Origin: Roseiarcus sp963842835
GTDB taxonomy: Bacteria > Pseudomonadota > Alphaproteobacteria > Rhizobiales > Beijerinckiaceae
Reading direction: 5' to 3'
Assembly (NCBI GenBank): GCA_963842835.1
Contig: CAWJIB010000003.1
Span: 310,001-374,000 of the forward strand
Length of the DNA: 64,000 nucleotides
The notes under the pieces were generated by a model. That model did no database searches. It was not told the DNA's origin and was given only the letters and a program-made list of their open reading frames with translations. The first letter of the stretch is position 1. The number at the start of each line of letters is the position of its first letter. Shown here one piece after another: positions 50,783 through 60,167 of the stretch. A program made the translations under genes and the position numbers.

Positions 50783-52489
50783 ATGGCGGGTGAAATCAGG
50801 CTTCCCGATATCGGCGACTTCAAGGACGTGCCGATCATCGAAGTGCTCATCAAGCCGGGGCAGTCCGTCGCCAAGGAAGAGGTCATTCTGACGCTCGAAA
50901 GCGACAAGGCGACGCTCGACGTGCCCGCGCCGGAAGCCGGCGTCATCGGCGAGGTGAAGGTCAAGGTCGGCGACAAAGTAAGCCAGGGCGCGCTGCTGGC
51001 TTCGTTCGCGGAAGGCGGCGCGGCGGTCGCGGCGGCTCAGGCCGTCGAGAGGCCCGCGGAGCCGGCGGTGGCGGCGAAAGTCGATTTTGAAAGCGACGTT
51101 GTCGTTCTGGGCGCGGGGCCGGGCGGCTACACAGCGGCCTTCCGCGCCGCCGATCTCGGCAAAAACGTTGTTCTGGTCGACCGGCGGCCGACGCTGGGCG
51201 GCGTTTGCCTCAACGTCGGCTGCATACCGTCCAAAGCCTTATTGCACGTGGCTAAAGTGATCGACGAGGCGTCGGAAATGTCCGAGCATGGCGTCGCCTT
51301 TGGTCCGCCGCGCGTCGACCTCGACGCTTTGCGCGCATGGAAGGAGGGCGTCGTCAAACGCTTGACGACGGGGCTGGCGGGGCTGGCGCGCCAGCGCAAG
51401 GTGACCGTCGTTTGCGGCGAGGGCGCGTTCACGTCCCCCCATACGCTCGCCGTCGCGACTGCCGACGGAGAGCGCGTGATCCGCTTCACCTCGGCGATCA
51501 TCGCGGCCGGTTCGGAGCCGGCCGCGCCGGGCTTCATCCCGCGCGATCCGCGCGTCTGGGACTCGACCGGCGCGCTCGAGCTGCAATCCGTTCCCAAGCG
51601 GCTGCTGGTCCTCGGCGGCGGCGTCATCGGGTTGGAGATGGCGACGGTCTATCGCGCGCTCGGCTCGAAGATCACCGTCATCGAAATGATGGACCAGTTG
51701 ATGCCGGGCGCCGACCGCGACATCGTCGCGCCCTTCGCCAAGCGGGTCGAGAAGCGCTACGAGAAGATCCTGCTCGAGACCAAGGTGACGGCGGTCGAGG
51801 CGCGGCCCGACGGCCTGCACGTCGCCTTCGAGGGCAAGGGCGGCGCGGGAAACGAGGTCTTTGACGCGATGCTGGTGTCGGTCGGGCGCCGCCCCAACGG
51901 CGCCGCGATCGGCGCCGCGCTCGCGGGGGTCGAGGTCGACGAGCGCGGCTTCATCGCCGTCGACAAGCAGATGCGCACCAATGTTCCCCATATTTTCGCC
52001 ATCGGCGACATCGTGGGGCAGCCGATGCTGGCGCACAAGGCTTCGCACGAAGGCAAGGTCGCGGCCGAGGCCGCCAGCGGCCACAAGTCCGCCTTCGACG
52101 CCAAGGCGATCCCCGCCGTCGCCTATACCGATCCGGAAGTCGCGTGGGTCGGCGTCACCGAGAGCGAGGCCAAGGCGAAGGGGCTCGCCTTCGGCAAGGC
52201 GGTCTTCCCCTGGGCGGCGAGCGGACGCTCGCTGTCGTTGGGGCGCGACGAGGGCCTCACCAAGACGCTGTGGGACGAGCAAAGCGGCCGGCTGATCGGC
52301 TGCGGCATCGTCGGACCGAACGCCGGCGACCTCATCGCCGAAGCGGCGCTGGCGATCGAAATGGGCTGCGACGCCGAAGACGTCGGCCTGACCGTCCATC
52401 CGCATCCGACGCTGTCCGAGACCTTCGCGATGTCCGCCGAGGCCTTCGCGGGGACGCTGACCGACCTTTATTTGCCGAAAAAGAAATAG
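50783..52489 (+). CDS. lpdA: Dihydrolipoyl dehydrogenase (E3) with N-terminal lipoyl domain
   Basis: This FAD enzyme reoxidises the dihydrolipoyl group of the complex. The 568 residues are about 100 longer than plain E3. Residues 1-80 are a lipoyl domain (GDFKDVPIIEVLIKPGQ, then ESDKATLDVPAP). The enzyme proper follows: VVVLGAGPGGYTAAFRAADLG (FAD), GGVCLNVGCIPSKALLH (redox disulfide), VLGGGVIGLEMATVYRALG (NAD), IFAIGDIVGQPMLAHKASHEG, and the C-terminal HPHPTLSE with the catalytic His. Lipoyl-E3 fusions are known in some proteobacterial and neisserial complexes. It ends the operon at a stem-loop. Confidence 0.96.
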   Translation: MAGEIRLPDIGDFKDVPIIEVLIKPGQSVAKEEVILTLESDKATLDVPAPEAGVIGEVKVKVGDKVSQGALLASFAEGGAAVAAAQAVERPAEPAVAAKVDFESDVVVLGAGPGGYTAAFRAADLGKNVVLVDRRPTLGGVCLNVGCIPSKALLHVAKVIDEASEMSEHGVAFGPPRVDLDALRAWKEGVVKRLTTGLAGLARQRKVTVVCGEGAFTSPHTLAVATADGERVIRFTSAIIAAGSEPAAPGFIPRDPRVWDSTGALELQSVPKRLLVLGGGVIGLEMATVYRALGSKITVIEMMDQLMPGADRDIVAPFAKRVEKRYEKILLETKVTAVEARPDGLHVAFEGKGGAGNEVFDAMLVSVGRRPNGAAIGAALAGVEVDERGFIAVDKQMRTNVPHIFAIGDIVGQPMLAHKASHEGKVAAEAASGHKSAFDAKAIPAVAYTDPEVAWVGVTESEAKAKGLAFGKAVFPWAASGRSLSLGRDEGLTKTLWDEQSGRLIGCGIVGPNAGDLIAEAALAIEMGCDAEDVGLTVHPHPTLSETFAMSAEAFAGTLTDLYLPKKK

Positions 52490-52516
52490 CCGCGGCGCTC
52501 GAATTCACGCCGCGGC
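52489..52516. terminator. Stem-loop between convergent lpdA and GGDEF-EAL gene
   Basis: GCCGCGGCG-N10-CGCCGCGGC gives a perfect 9-bp stem that spans both stop regions. Read leftward it is followed by TATTTCTTTTTC, so it should work best for the minus-strand gene; read rightward the T content is poor. Confidence 0.5.
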
Positions 52517-54487
52517 CGTTTCCGTCACGAGAAACAGCCGTGCGTGAGCGGCATGGGCGAGAAAGCCCGGAACCGCTTCGGCGGGCATGTCCCTGCCGAA
52601 ATAGTAGCCTTGCATCATTGAGCCGCCGAGCCCGCGCAGGATTTGCGCCTGCTCTCGCGTTTCCATGCCCTCGATGACGCACGCCAGCTTCAGGTTCCGG
52701 CAGAGGTCGATCACGGTCTTGACGATGTCGCGGCAGGTCGCCTGCGTCTCGATGTCCTTGATGAAACTGCGGTCGATCTTGATCTTGTCCAGCGGGAGCC
52801 GGTGGACGTAACTCAGGCTCGAAAAGCCGGTGCCGAAGTCGTCGAGCGAGATGTTCGCTCCGAGCGCCTTCAGCGCCTTCAGGCATTCGCAGCCCTTGTC
52901 GAAGTCGCGCATCAGGGCGGTCTCGGTGACTTCGAGGTCGATGCGCTCAGGGGGCACGCCGCTGTTTTGGATGATGGAGATGATCTTCAGGATCGCTTCG
53001 GAGGAGCCGATGTCGCGGACCGAAAGATTGAAGGAGACCCGAATGTCGTCCGGCCAAGTCCGCGCATAGGCGAGCGCCTTGCGCAGCAGGATTTGCGTGA
53101 GATGCGTGATGAAGTCGGTGCGTTCCGCGACGCGCACGAAGATGTTCGGGGGAATGCGGCCGAGTTCCGGACTGTCCCAGCGCGCGAGCGCTTCGAAGGC
53201 GACGACCTCGCCGCGCGTGACGTCGAAAATCGGCTGGAAGTTGAGGGAGAGCTCTTTTTCCAAATCCGCGTTGCGCAGGCATCTCTCGACCGACGCGAAT
53301 TGCCGGATTTGGATTTCGTGTTCCCGAGAGAAGATTACCGGGCGCCCGCGAACATGTTGCTTGGCGTGATAGAGCGCATAGTCGGCGCGTTCGAACAGCG
53401 ACCCCGCGGTCGTCCCAGCCTCGGGAAAGGTGGCGAAGCCGATCGAGCCGGCGATCTGCACGGTGACGTCCGAGAGCAGAAACGGCGCCTGAAGGGCCGC
53501 GCAAATGCGCTCTCCGTAGGCGCTGATTTGGGCGTCGCTCAGGTCGCCGTCGATGAGGATGCCGAATTCGTCGCCGCCCAGGCGCGCGAGCAGGATGGTT
53601 TGGTCGCAGATGTCCCTCAGCCTGCGCCCGGTCTCGACGAGGACCTGATCGCCCGTGGCATGGCCATAAACGTCGTTTACCGGCTTGAAGCCGTCGAGAT
53701 CGATGACGCCGACGACGAAGCGCTCTTGCCGCTGCGAGGCGAGGCGAAGCATTTCATTCAGGTTGGCGAAAAACCGACGCCGGTTCGGCAGATCGGTGAG
53801 GGCGTCGAGATTGGCGAGGCGAGAGTTCTCTTCGGCGAGGCGAAGGGTCTCCAAATGCTTCTTGGCGAGTTGTTGTTGAAAATTGATCATGCTGGCGAAA
53901 TCGCGCGAATGCGCCAGCAGGATGTGGACGATCCCGATTGAGACCAGCGCGAGATTGAACGCCATCGCAATGAAGGTCGGCCGACCGGTCCAGGCGAGAA
54001 AGGCGATCGACGGCAGGATGCCCACAACGGTCAACATCAAGGCGGCCGGACGAAAATGGATCAGGCAGAAGACGGAACCGATCACGGTGATCGCGAGGAA
54101 AAACGCGATCTGGCCTTGAGCGTAGGCGTCGCCATAGGGGTAGAGCGCGATCCCCCAGGCGAGGAACAGCAGGGTGACGACTCCGGACATCACAACGGTC
54201 ATCTTGAGGCGACGCACGGCCTGGTCGGCGCTCAACGTCCGTTGTCCCGTCCAAATCCACATGGATATTCGGACTGCGCAAAAAATGGCGAGCAACCCGG
54301 AACAGACCAATGTCAAAATCGGCGGCGCCGCTCGGAGATGGGTGCAGGAAAGCGCGACGACGTTGACTAGGAGCATGAAATAGAGCAGCGGCACTTGGCT
54401 CGCGAACACGCGCACTTGCGACTGCACCAGTTCCGGATTGTCCGACGGAATCTGGAACAACGCCCGAATCTTTCGCGCTGAAATCAT
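52505..54487 (-). CDS. Membrane GGDEF-EAL protein (cyclic-di-GMP turnover)
   Basis: A cyclic-di-GMP synthase and/or phosphodiesterase of 660 residues. About six transmembrane helices occupy residues 28-205 (VPLLYFMLLVNVVALSC onward). The GGDEF domain (about 225-385) has NLDALTDLPNRRRFF and an intact catalytic LGGDEFG. The EAL domain (about 405-645) has AFEALARW (intact EAL), NLSVRDI, LEVTETALM, DDFGTGFSSLSYVHRLPLDKIKIDRSF and EGMETREQ, with all metal-binding residues present. Both activities are therefore possible. I chose the ATG at 54487 because the frame upstream is Arg/Pro-rich. A second such gene follows upstream on the same strand. Confidence 0.93.
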   Translation of the reverse strand: MISARKIRALFQIPSDNPELVQSQVRVFASQVPLLYFMLLVNVVALSCTHLRAAPPILTLVCSGLLAIFCAVRISMWIWTGQRTLSADQAVRRLKMTVVMSGVVTLLFLAWGIALYPYGDAYAQGQIAFFLAITVIGSVFCLIHFRPAALMLTVVGILPSIAFLAWTGRPTFIAMAFNLALVSIGIVHILLAHSRDFASMINFQQQLAKKHLETLRLAEENSRLANLDALTDLPNRRRFFANLNEMLRLASQRQERFVVGVIDLDGFKPVNDVYGHATGDQVLVETGRRLRDICDQTILLARLGGDEFGILIDGDLSDAQISAYGERICAALQAPFLLSDVTVQIAGSIGFATFPEAGTTAGSLFERADYALYHAKQHVRGRPVIFSREHEIQIRQFASVERCLRNADLEKELSLNFQPIFDVTRGEVVAFEALARWDSPELGRIPPNIFVRVAERTDFITHLTQILLRKALAYARTWPDDIRVSFNLSVRDIGSSEAILKIISIIQNSGVPPERIDLEVTETALMRDFDKGCECLKALKALGANISLDDFGTGFSSLSYVHRLPLDKIKIDRSFIKDIETQATCRDIVKTVIDLCRNLKLACVIEGMETREQAQILRGLGGSMMQGYYFGRDMPAEAVPGFLAHAAHARLFLVTETAAA

Positions 54488-54767
54488 GTTCGCGGACCTT
54501 CGCGCCCTCGGCTGGGACGCTCGACGCGAACGTGGGTCGCGGGACGCGCCGAGACGATGCGCGCCGGCTGACGGACTCCCACGGCGCAAAGAGCGCCTGG
54601 CGATCGGCAGGTTGTCGGGAGAACATGCCGGATGTCGCGCCGGCTTGACAGAAGGCGTCATGCCCCTCGACGTCGATAACGTCCCGACGCCAGGCTGTCG
54701 TTTTCCATGTTGCGCGGGGACTACCTAACAAAGTGTTTATTTTTATTGGCGGCGCCCAGCGTCGCCG

Positions 54768-56423
54768 TCAGCTCGAACGGGGCTCGCTCACGCGAGAAGG
54801 CGTCGCGCCTCGCGCCTTCTCGCGCCAATCCTCGGCGATGCGCGGGGCGCCGGCGCCCTCGCCGAGCAGGATCGGCGGAGAGAAGTAATATCCCTGGGCG
54901 ACGCGGATGCCTGTGCGGTCGCGCAGATAAGCGAGCTCCTCCGCGGTTTCCACGCCTTCGACGATCAATTTCGTGCTCAACGCTTCGCCGATCAACTCGA
55001 TCGCCCTGAGCAAGCCCTGGTTTCTCGGCCTATCCTGGATCGCCGTGACGAACGAGCGGTCGACCTTGATCTCGTCCGCGGTGATTTCGGCGAGCGTGGA
55101 CAGCGAGGAATAGCCGACGCCGAAATCGTCGATCGAGATCTTCGCGCCGATCTCGCGCAACATCGGCGCGACCTGCAATTGGAATTGACTGGCGAGCAGG
55201 AACGCTTCCTCGGTGAGCTCGATCATGAAGCGGTGAGCATGGCCGCTGGCCGCGAGCCGGTCGGCGAATGCGCGCATGAAGCCGGCGTCGCCGGCCTGTT
55301 GGGCGGCGATGTTGAACCCGAGCCGCAGATGGGGGCCGAACGCCGCGTCGATGGCGTCGAGGGAGGCCAGAGTCTCCTCGAAGACGAGGTGGGTCATCTC
55401 GTTCATCAGCCCCGCGTTCAGGGCGAAGGCGATCGAGTCGCCGGGAACGCGCGCCGCTCCGTTCTCGTCGCGCCAGCGCATGAGGACTTCCAGCCCGTCG
55501 AGTTCTCCCGAGCGGAAATCGACCTTCGGCTGCAATGCGCAGAGGAAGCGTCGATCGCGAACGGCCAGGCGAAGACTTTGCTCGAGCCGCGCGCGTTCCT
55601 GCGCGCGAAGGGCGAGGGCGGGTTCGTAGGCGCGGGTTTCGCCCTTGGAGCGCCGCTTGGCCTGCGCCAGCGCCGCGTCCGCCTTGAAAATCAGGCCCTC
55701 CACGGTCCGGTCGTGCAGGGGAAACACGCTGAAGCCGGCGGAGGCGGAGATCAGGATCTCCAGATTGTCGACATAGAAGGGATCCTTGAAACGCGACAGA
55801 ACGCGGTCGATCCTCGCCCTGACTTCGTCCGCGTTTCGCGGCTTTGCGATCAGCAGGGAAAACTCGTCGCCGCCGGTTCTGGCCGCCATGTCGCCGTCGC
55901 CGAGCTGGTCGGCGATCCGCTGGGCGGCCTGCGACAGCAGCGCGTCGCCGACGGCGCGGCCATAGAACTCGTTGACGGCGTCGAACTGATCGACGCCGAC
56001 GACCGCGACCGCGAAGTCGGGGCTTTCCCCGGTCGATCGAATGGATTGCCCGACCACGTCTTCGAAAAGCCCACGATTGGGCAATTGCGTGAGGGGGTCG
56101 AAATAGGCGCGCCGGAAGAGTTCGTCCTGCAAGCGGCGCTGATCGTCGATGTCGGTGGCGGCGCTGACGCGGTAGCCGCCTCCTTCGACGCTGAATTCAC
56201 GGCGCTGGATCAACACGGCGCGACCGTCGACGACCGCCTCCTCGCGTTCGGCGCCGTCGTTGTCCGGCGTTTGAACGCGCACGGCGGCCGCCGGGTTGGC
56301 GAACACCCGCTCGCCGCCGCGCGCGAACACTTCGATCGCGATCGGCAAGGCCGCGAGCGCGGCGCGCAACACGGTCGATCGGAGTTCGGGCGGGCGGGCG
56401 CCGTCCTCGTTCGCATTCGGCAT
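54768..56423 (-). CDS. GGDEF-EAL protein, soluble, with PAS-like N-terminus
   Basis: A protein of 551 residues without membrane segments. The first 110 residues look like a reduced PAS domain (ALPIAIEVFARGGERVFANPAA, then GYRVSAATDIDDQRRLQDELF). GGDEF (about 115-280) has YFDPLTQLPNRGLFEDV and RTGGDEFSL. EAL (about 300-535) carries LEVLMRW in place of EAL: the metal-binding Glu is kept and Ala is Val. DDFGVGYSSLSTLAEITADEIKVDRSFV and VEGVETAEEL are intact. GGGAG lies 8 nt before the ATG at 56423. It ends about 280 bp before the other GGDEF-EAL gene, with no obvious shared promoter. Confidence 0.9.
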   Translation of the reverse strand: MPNANEDGARPPELRSTVLRAALAALPIAIEVFARGGERVFANPAAAVRVQTPDNDGAEREEAVVDGRAVLIQRREFSVEGGGYRVSAATDIDDQRRLQDELFRRAYFDPLTQLPNRGLFEDVVGQSIRSTGESPDFAVAVVGVDQFDAVNEFYGRAVGDALLSQAAQRIADQLGDGDMAARTGGDEFSLLIAKPRNADEVRARIDRVLSRFKDPFYVDNLEILISASAGFSVFPLHDRTVEGLIFKADAALAQAKRRSKGETRAYEPALALRAQERARLEQSLRLAVRDRRFLCALQPKVDFRSGELDGLEVLMRWRDENGAARVPGDSIAFALNAGLMNEMTHLVFEETLASLDAIDAAFGPHLRLGFNIAAQQAGDAGFMRAFADRLAASGHAHRFMIELTEEAFLLASQFQLQVAPMLREIGAKISIDDFGVGYSSLSTLAEITADEIKVDRSFVTAIQDRPRNQGLLRAIELIGEALSTKLIVEGVETAEELAYLRDRTGIRVAQGYYFSPPILLGEGAGAPRIAEDWREKARGATPSRVSEPRSS

Positions 56424-56464
56424 CGGCAACTCCCGCAATCGCCGCCCTGGCGGCGAAGGCCCGT

Positions 56465-58234
56465 TCAACGTTTAAGGATTTGCGCGCGGATCTGATCGAT
56501 GCGGCTGGCCACGGCGGACGAGGCGCTCGGTTTGGCCGCGCCGTCCGCTTCGGCGCCCAGGTCTTCGCCGGCCGAATTCTTCGCGCCCGCGGCTCCGCGC
56601 CAGCGTTCGACGACCGCCTTGACGAATGCGCGTTCGTCGCCCAGGGCGCCGCGCGGGCCGGCATGTCGGAAGGTTTCGCTGCGCGGAATGCGATCGGCGG
56701 GGAGCGACTTGAACTTCAATCGCGTCGGCAGGGGAAAGCCTTCGCCGAAGCCGACGAGCTCCCGGGTTCCCAGCGAGGGAACGAAGGCGACGAGATTGGC
56801 GGCCGCGTCCGTCACCGCGGAGCGCAGCAGCGCCTGATCCCGGTCGTTGGCCATGCGCATGGCGAACAGCGTGCTGCATTGGGCGATGATGGTGGGATCG
56901 AGTTCGGCCGGACGCTGGGTGACCAAGCCGAGACAGACGCCATATTTGCGCCCCTCCTTGGCGATGCGCAGCAGGGCGCGGCGGGTCGGAGCGAAACCGA
57001 CCGAGCGATCGGCCGCCGCATAGCGATGCGCCTCCTCGCACACGAACAGCATCGGCATCGCCCCGTCGCTCCATAGGCCGAAATCGAAGGCGAGCCGGCA
57101 AAGGACGCTGACCACCGCGTCGACGACCTCGACGGGAAGTCCGGCGACCTGCAGGACGGTCATCGGTTGGTCGCTCGGCTCCAGCCGAAAGAGATAGCTG
57201 AGAATATCGCTCATCGTGTCGCCGCCGACATTGGCGTTCTCGAACATGAAGGCGTAGCGCGAGTCGTTGCGCAGGCCTTCGATGCGCGTCAGCAATTGGT
57301 GATGGCGCATGCGCGAGGCGCGGTTCTCCAGCTTGCCCATGCGCTCGTCGATCAGCGCGACGAGATCCTGCACCATGTAAGGGACCGGCGTGTCGACGGT
57401 GTAGCCGGCGGTTCTCGGATCGATCCGGCGCAAGGTCGCGCGATCGATCGAGGCGCGATGCGCTTGGTAAAGGCCCTTGGCGATCGGGATTTGCTCGGCG
57501 AGAATGTCGACTTCCTCCTCGACGCCGGGCCGTCCGTAATACAGCGCGTCGACGAATTCTTCGAAATTGAACAACCAGAAGGGCAGCTTCAGCGCCGCGG
57601 CGTTGACGATGTTGGCGCGCGAACCGAAGCAGCGCCCGTATTCGTTGTGGCCGTCGAGCAGGAAAATGCGCAGGTCCGGCCGCAGGTCGAGGATCTCGTT
57701 CAGGATCACCGCCACGCCGCTCGACTTTCCGACGCCCGTCGATCCGAGAACGGCGAAATGCTTGGTCAGGAGGTTGTCGATGTCGACGCAAGCGGGGATC
57801 GAATTGTCGTTATGCAGGGCGCCGATGGTGATCGCGCTCGCGCTTGAGGCCTTGTAGACGATCCCCAATTCGTCGTGTCCGATGATCCGCGCGGCGTCGC
57901 CGATCGCAGGGTAGGCCGATACGCCACGCGAAAAGCGCTCGGCGCCGGCGGCGTCGTTCACGATCTCGCCCATCATATCGACCCGCGCCACGGCGCCGAA
58001 CCGCTTGTCGCCGCCGCCTTCGTCGTTGCTCGCGACTTCGGTGACCACGCCGATCAAACGATGTCGTCCCGCCGAGATCGCGAGGAACGCGCCGACCGTG
58101 GCGCGCAATTGCTCGCTGAGCGTGGGCGCCGGCAAACCTATGCGCGCTTCCGAGCCGCGCACGCTCAGCACCGTGCCAAGCGTCCTCGCCTCGGCCGGCG
58201 AGTCCGGGGCGAAATCGAACGATGAAAGGGTCAC
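56465..58234 (-). CDS. HerA-like ATPase (DUF87/FtsK-HerA superfamily)
   Basis: A hexameric DNA-translocase-like ATPase of 589 residues. Residues 1-120 form a HAS-barrel-like domain (RTLGTVLSVRGSEARIGLP). Walker A is GSTGVGKS (164-171), and DGHNEYGRCFG follows. Walker B is MLFVCEEAHRY, and FAPTRRALLRIAKEGRKYGVCLGLVTQRPAELDPTIIAQCSTLFAMRM (in parts) contains the arginine-finger region typical of HerA. In archaea HerA works with NurA in end resection; bacterial HerA proteins occur with nucleases or sirtuin-type effectors in phage defence. No nuclease partner is encoded beside it here. The GTG start at 58234 is the best available, with a weak site. The ATP-binding call is firm; the role is unknown. 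Confidence 0.85.
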   Translation of the reverse strand: MTLSSFDFAPDSPAEARTLGTVLSVRGSEARIGLPAPTLSEQLRATVGAFLAISAGRHRLIGVVTEVASNDEGGGDKRFGAVARVDMMGEIVNDAAGAERFSRGVSAYPAIGDAARIIGHDELGIVYKASSASAITIGALHNDNSIPACVDIDNLLTKHFAVLGSTGVGKSSGVAVILNEILDLRPDLRIFLLDGHNEYGRCFGSRANIVNAAALKLPFWLFNFEEFVDALYYGRPGVEEEVDILAEQIPIAKGLYQAHRASIDRATLRRIDPRTAGYTVDTPVPYMVQDLVALIDERMGKLENRASRMRHHQLLTRIEGLRNDSRYAFMFENANVGGDTMSDILSYLFRLEPSDQPMTVLQVAGLPVEVVDAVVSVLCRLAFDFGLWSDGAMPMLFVCEEAHRYAAADRSVGFAPTRRALLRIAKEGRKYGVCLGLVTQRPAELDPTIIAQCSTLFAMRMANDRDQALLRSAVTDAAANLVAFVPSLGTRELVGFGEGFPLPTRLKFKSLPADRIPRSETFRHAGPRGALGDERAFVKAVVERWRGAAGAKNSAGEDLGAEADGAAKPSASSAVASRIDQIRAQILKR

Positions 58235-58484
58235 GGTCGCCGTCTCTTTCCCATTGGCCGAATGTCGAGATGTTTGACAAATTATTGCCTTGAGACCTTT
58301 CGACGGGGTTAAATCGGCGGGCGCGGGCCGCGCCTCGCGTTTGGCGAGGGCAAAACGCCAGGGACAACGACGGTCGAACTTGAATTCTATGGAAAATCCT
58401 GACCTCCTGGCTCTGGCGGGCACCGGCAAGAGCGGCTGGCGCGATCGTTCCCGGCGTAACGACGATGGGCGCGGAGGCGGCGCG

Positions 58485-59369
58485 GTGAGGCTTTTCTGCT
58501 TCGGTCTCGGCTATTGCGCGCGGCGCATCATCGCCCGGGGCGAGAGCCTCGAGGCGAGCGGCACGACCCGCGGCGCCGAGGCCGCGACCGCCTTGCGGCG
58601 CGACGGCGTCGCGGCTTTCGCGTTCGACGGCGAGCGCAGCGAGGAAGCGCTTCTTTGCGCTCTTGCGCGCGCGCAAGTCTTGCTCGTCAGCGCGCCGCCA
58701 GGCGGAGGCGGCGATCCCGCGCTCGCGCATTTCCAGCACGAAATCGCCGCCGCGCCGGACCTCGAGCGCGTCGTCTATCTCTCGAGCGTCGGCGTCTACG
58801 GCGATCGCGGCGGCGCCTGGGTCGACGAGGCGAGCCCGCCCTCGCCCGGTTCGCCGCGCGCTCGCTGGCGGCTCGACGCAGAAGGCCAGTGGCGCGGCCT
58901 TGGCGCTGCGAGGGGCGTCCCGGTCGATATTCTCCGGCTCGCCGGCATCTACGGGCCGGGCCGCAATGCGCTCGTCAAGCTGGGCGCAGGCGAGGCGCGG
59001 CGCGTCGTCAAGCCGGGCCAAGTGTTCAACCGCATCCATGTCGACGATGTCGCCGCGGTCGCTGTGCGGCTCATCGAGGCCGGCGGGCCAGGCGAGATCT
59101 GGAACGTCGCCGACGAGGAGCCCGCTCCGCCGCAAGACGTCGTCGCCTTCGCCGCAAGCTTGCTCGGCATGGCGCCGCCGCCCGAGGAGGCGCTCGAGAC
59201 CGCGCCGCTTTCGCCGATGGCGCGCAGCTTCTATGACGACAACCGGCGCGTCTCGGTCGAGAAGCTCCGGCGCAAACTCGGTTACCGCTGGCTCTATCCG
59301 ACCTATCGCGAGGGCTTGCGCGCGCTCGCCGCGGCGGGCGAGGGGCGGGAGAGCGAGAACCGGGCCTAG
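58485..59369 (+). CDS. NAD(P)-dependent SDR-type epimerase/dehydratase (YeeZ-like)
   Basis: An extended short-chain dehydrogenase fold of 294 residues. FCFGLGYCARRI (4-15) is a glycine-rich nucleotide loop of the GxGxxA type. VYLSSVGVYGDRGGAWVDEASPPSP holds the Ser and Tyr region, and ILRLAGIYGPGRNAL, FNRIHVDDVAAV and IWNVADEEP are the later family blocks. The Tyr-x-x-x-Lys pair is not clear (VYGDRGG), as in YeeZ-like members, so the reaction is uncertain. The GTG start has GGAGG 7 nt upstream. It is divergent from the HerA-like gene and convergent with the CBS-BON gene. Confidence 0.82.
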   Translation: MRLFCFGLGYCARRIIARGESLEASGTTRGAEAATALRRDGVAAFAFDGERSEEALLCALARAQVLLVSAPPGGGGDPALAHFQHEIAAAPDLERVVYLSSVGVYGDRGGAWVDEASPPSPGSPRARWRLDAEGQWRGLGAARGVPVDILRLAGIYGPGRNALVKLGAGEARRVVKPGQVFNRIHVDDVAAVAVRLIEAGGPGEIWNVADEEPAPPQDVVAFAASLLGMAPPPEEALETAPLSPMARSFYDDNRRVSVEKLRRKLGYRWLYPTYREGLRALAAAGEGRESENRA

Positions 59370-59385
59370 GCGCCTCTCGCCGCCG

Positions 59386-60102
59386 TCAAGTCTTCGTTAC
59401 GTCCTCTGCGGGAATGAGGAAACCGGAATTGGGTTCGATCCAGGCGAGACGGTCGTGGACCGCTTTCACGCCGGGCGTGTTTTCGGCAATTACGCGCAAG
59501 CCTTCGCGCAGGCGCTCGTCGGTGATGGCGCCGTCGAACGTGACCTCGCCGTCTTTCGCCGAGACCCGGATCGAGGCGCGCGGCGTCCACTGCTGAGAAT
59601 CGATTTCGGCCTGGATCGCGGCGCATATTTCCTCGTCCGTTTTCGGCGCGGCCTCGCGCGGCAGGGCGGAATAGAGTTTCTTCAACAGATCGGAACGGGA
59701 GATGACGCCGACGACGCCGCCGCCGCTGATGACGGGCAGACGCTTGATGCGGCGGCGGATCATCAGATCGACGGCTTCCGACAGATCGGCGTCCTCGGCG
59801 ATCGAGATGATGTCCTTGGTCATGACTTCCGAGACTTTGCGGCCGTGCGAATGGGCGTAGGAATGCGCCAGCCGGCCCCCGCTCAGCAGCGATTCGAGCC
59901 AACGCGGGCGACGCCCTTCCGTGCCCAGTTCGCCGCGCCGCAGTAGGTCGCCTTCGCTCAGGACGCCGACCAGCGCCTTGTGCTCGTCGAAGACGAAGAG
60001 CGCGCTGATCCCGGAACGCAGCATGGTTTCGAGCGCTTCGGAGAGACTGGCCGTCTCCGGCACGCCGATCACTCCTCGCGTCATCGCATCTTGCACGCGC
60101 AT
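59386..60102 (-). CDS. CBS-domain pair with C-terminal BON domain
   Basis: A 238-residue signalling-type protein. Two CBS domains (about 1-60, MRVQDAMTRGVIGVPETASLSEALETML; about 88-150, VSEVMTKDIISIAEDADLSEAVDLM) should bind an adenine nucleotide. A BON domain (about 165-228, WTPRASIRVSAKDGEVTFDGAITDERLREGLRVIAENTPGVKAVHD in parts) is linked with membrane or phospholipid contact. The fusion is common in alphaproteobacterial low-oxygen and stress loci. GAGG lies 8 nt before the ATG at 60102. A FixK-like box lies at a class II distance upstream. Confidence 0.9.
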   Translation of the reverse strand: MRVQDAMTRGVIGVPETASLSEALETMLRSGISALFVFDEHKALVGVLSEGDLLRRGELGTEGRRPRWLESLLSGGRLAHSYAHSHGRKVSEVMTKDIISIAEDADLSEAVDLMIRRRIKRLPVISGGGVVGVISRSDLLKKLYSALPREAAPKTDEEICAAIQAEIDSQQWTPRASIRVSAKDGEVTFDGAITDERLREGLRVIAENTPGVKAVHDRLAWIEPNSGFLIPAEDVTKT

Positions 60103-60167
60103 CGCATTGTCCTCTTCGACTCGACCTCGCGCCCCGGCCCTTCTACTTCGCTGAGGGGGCCAGGCCG

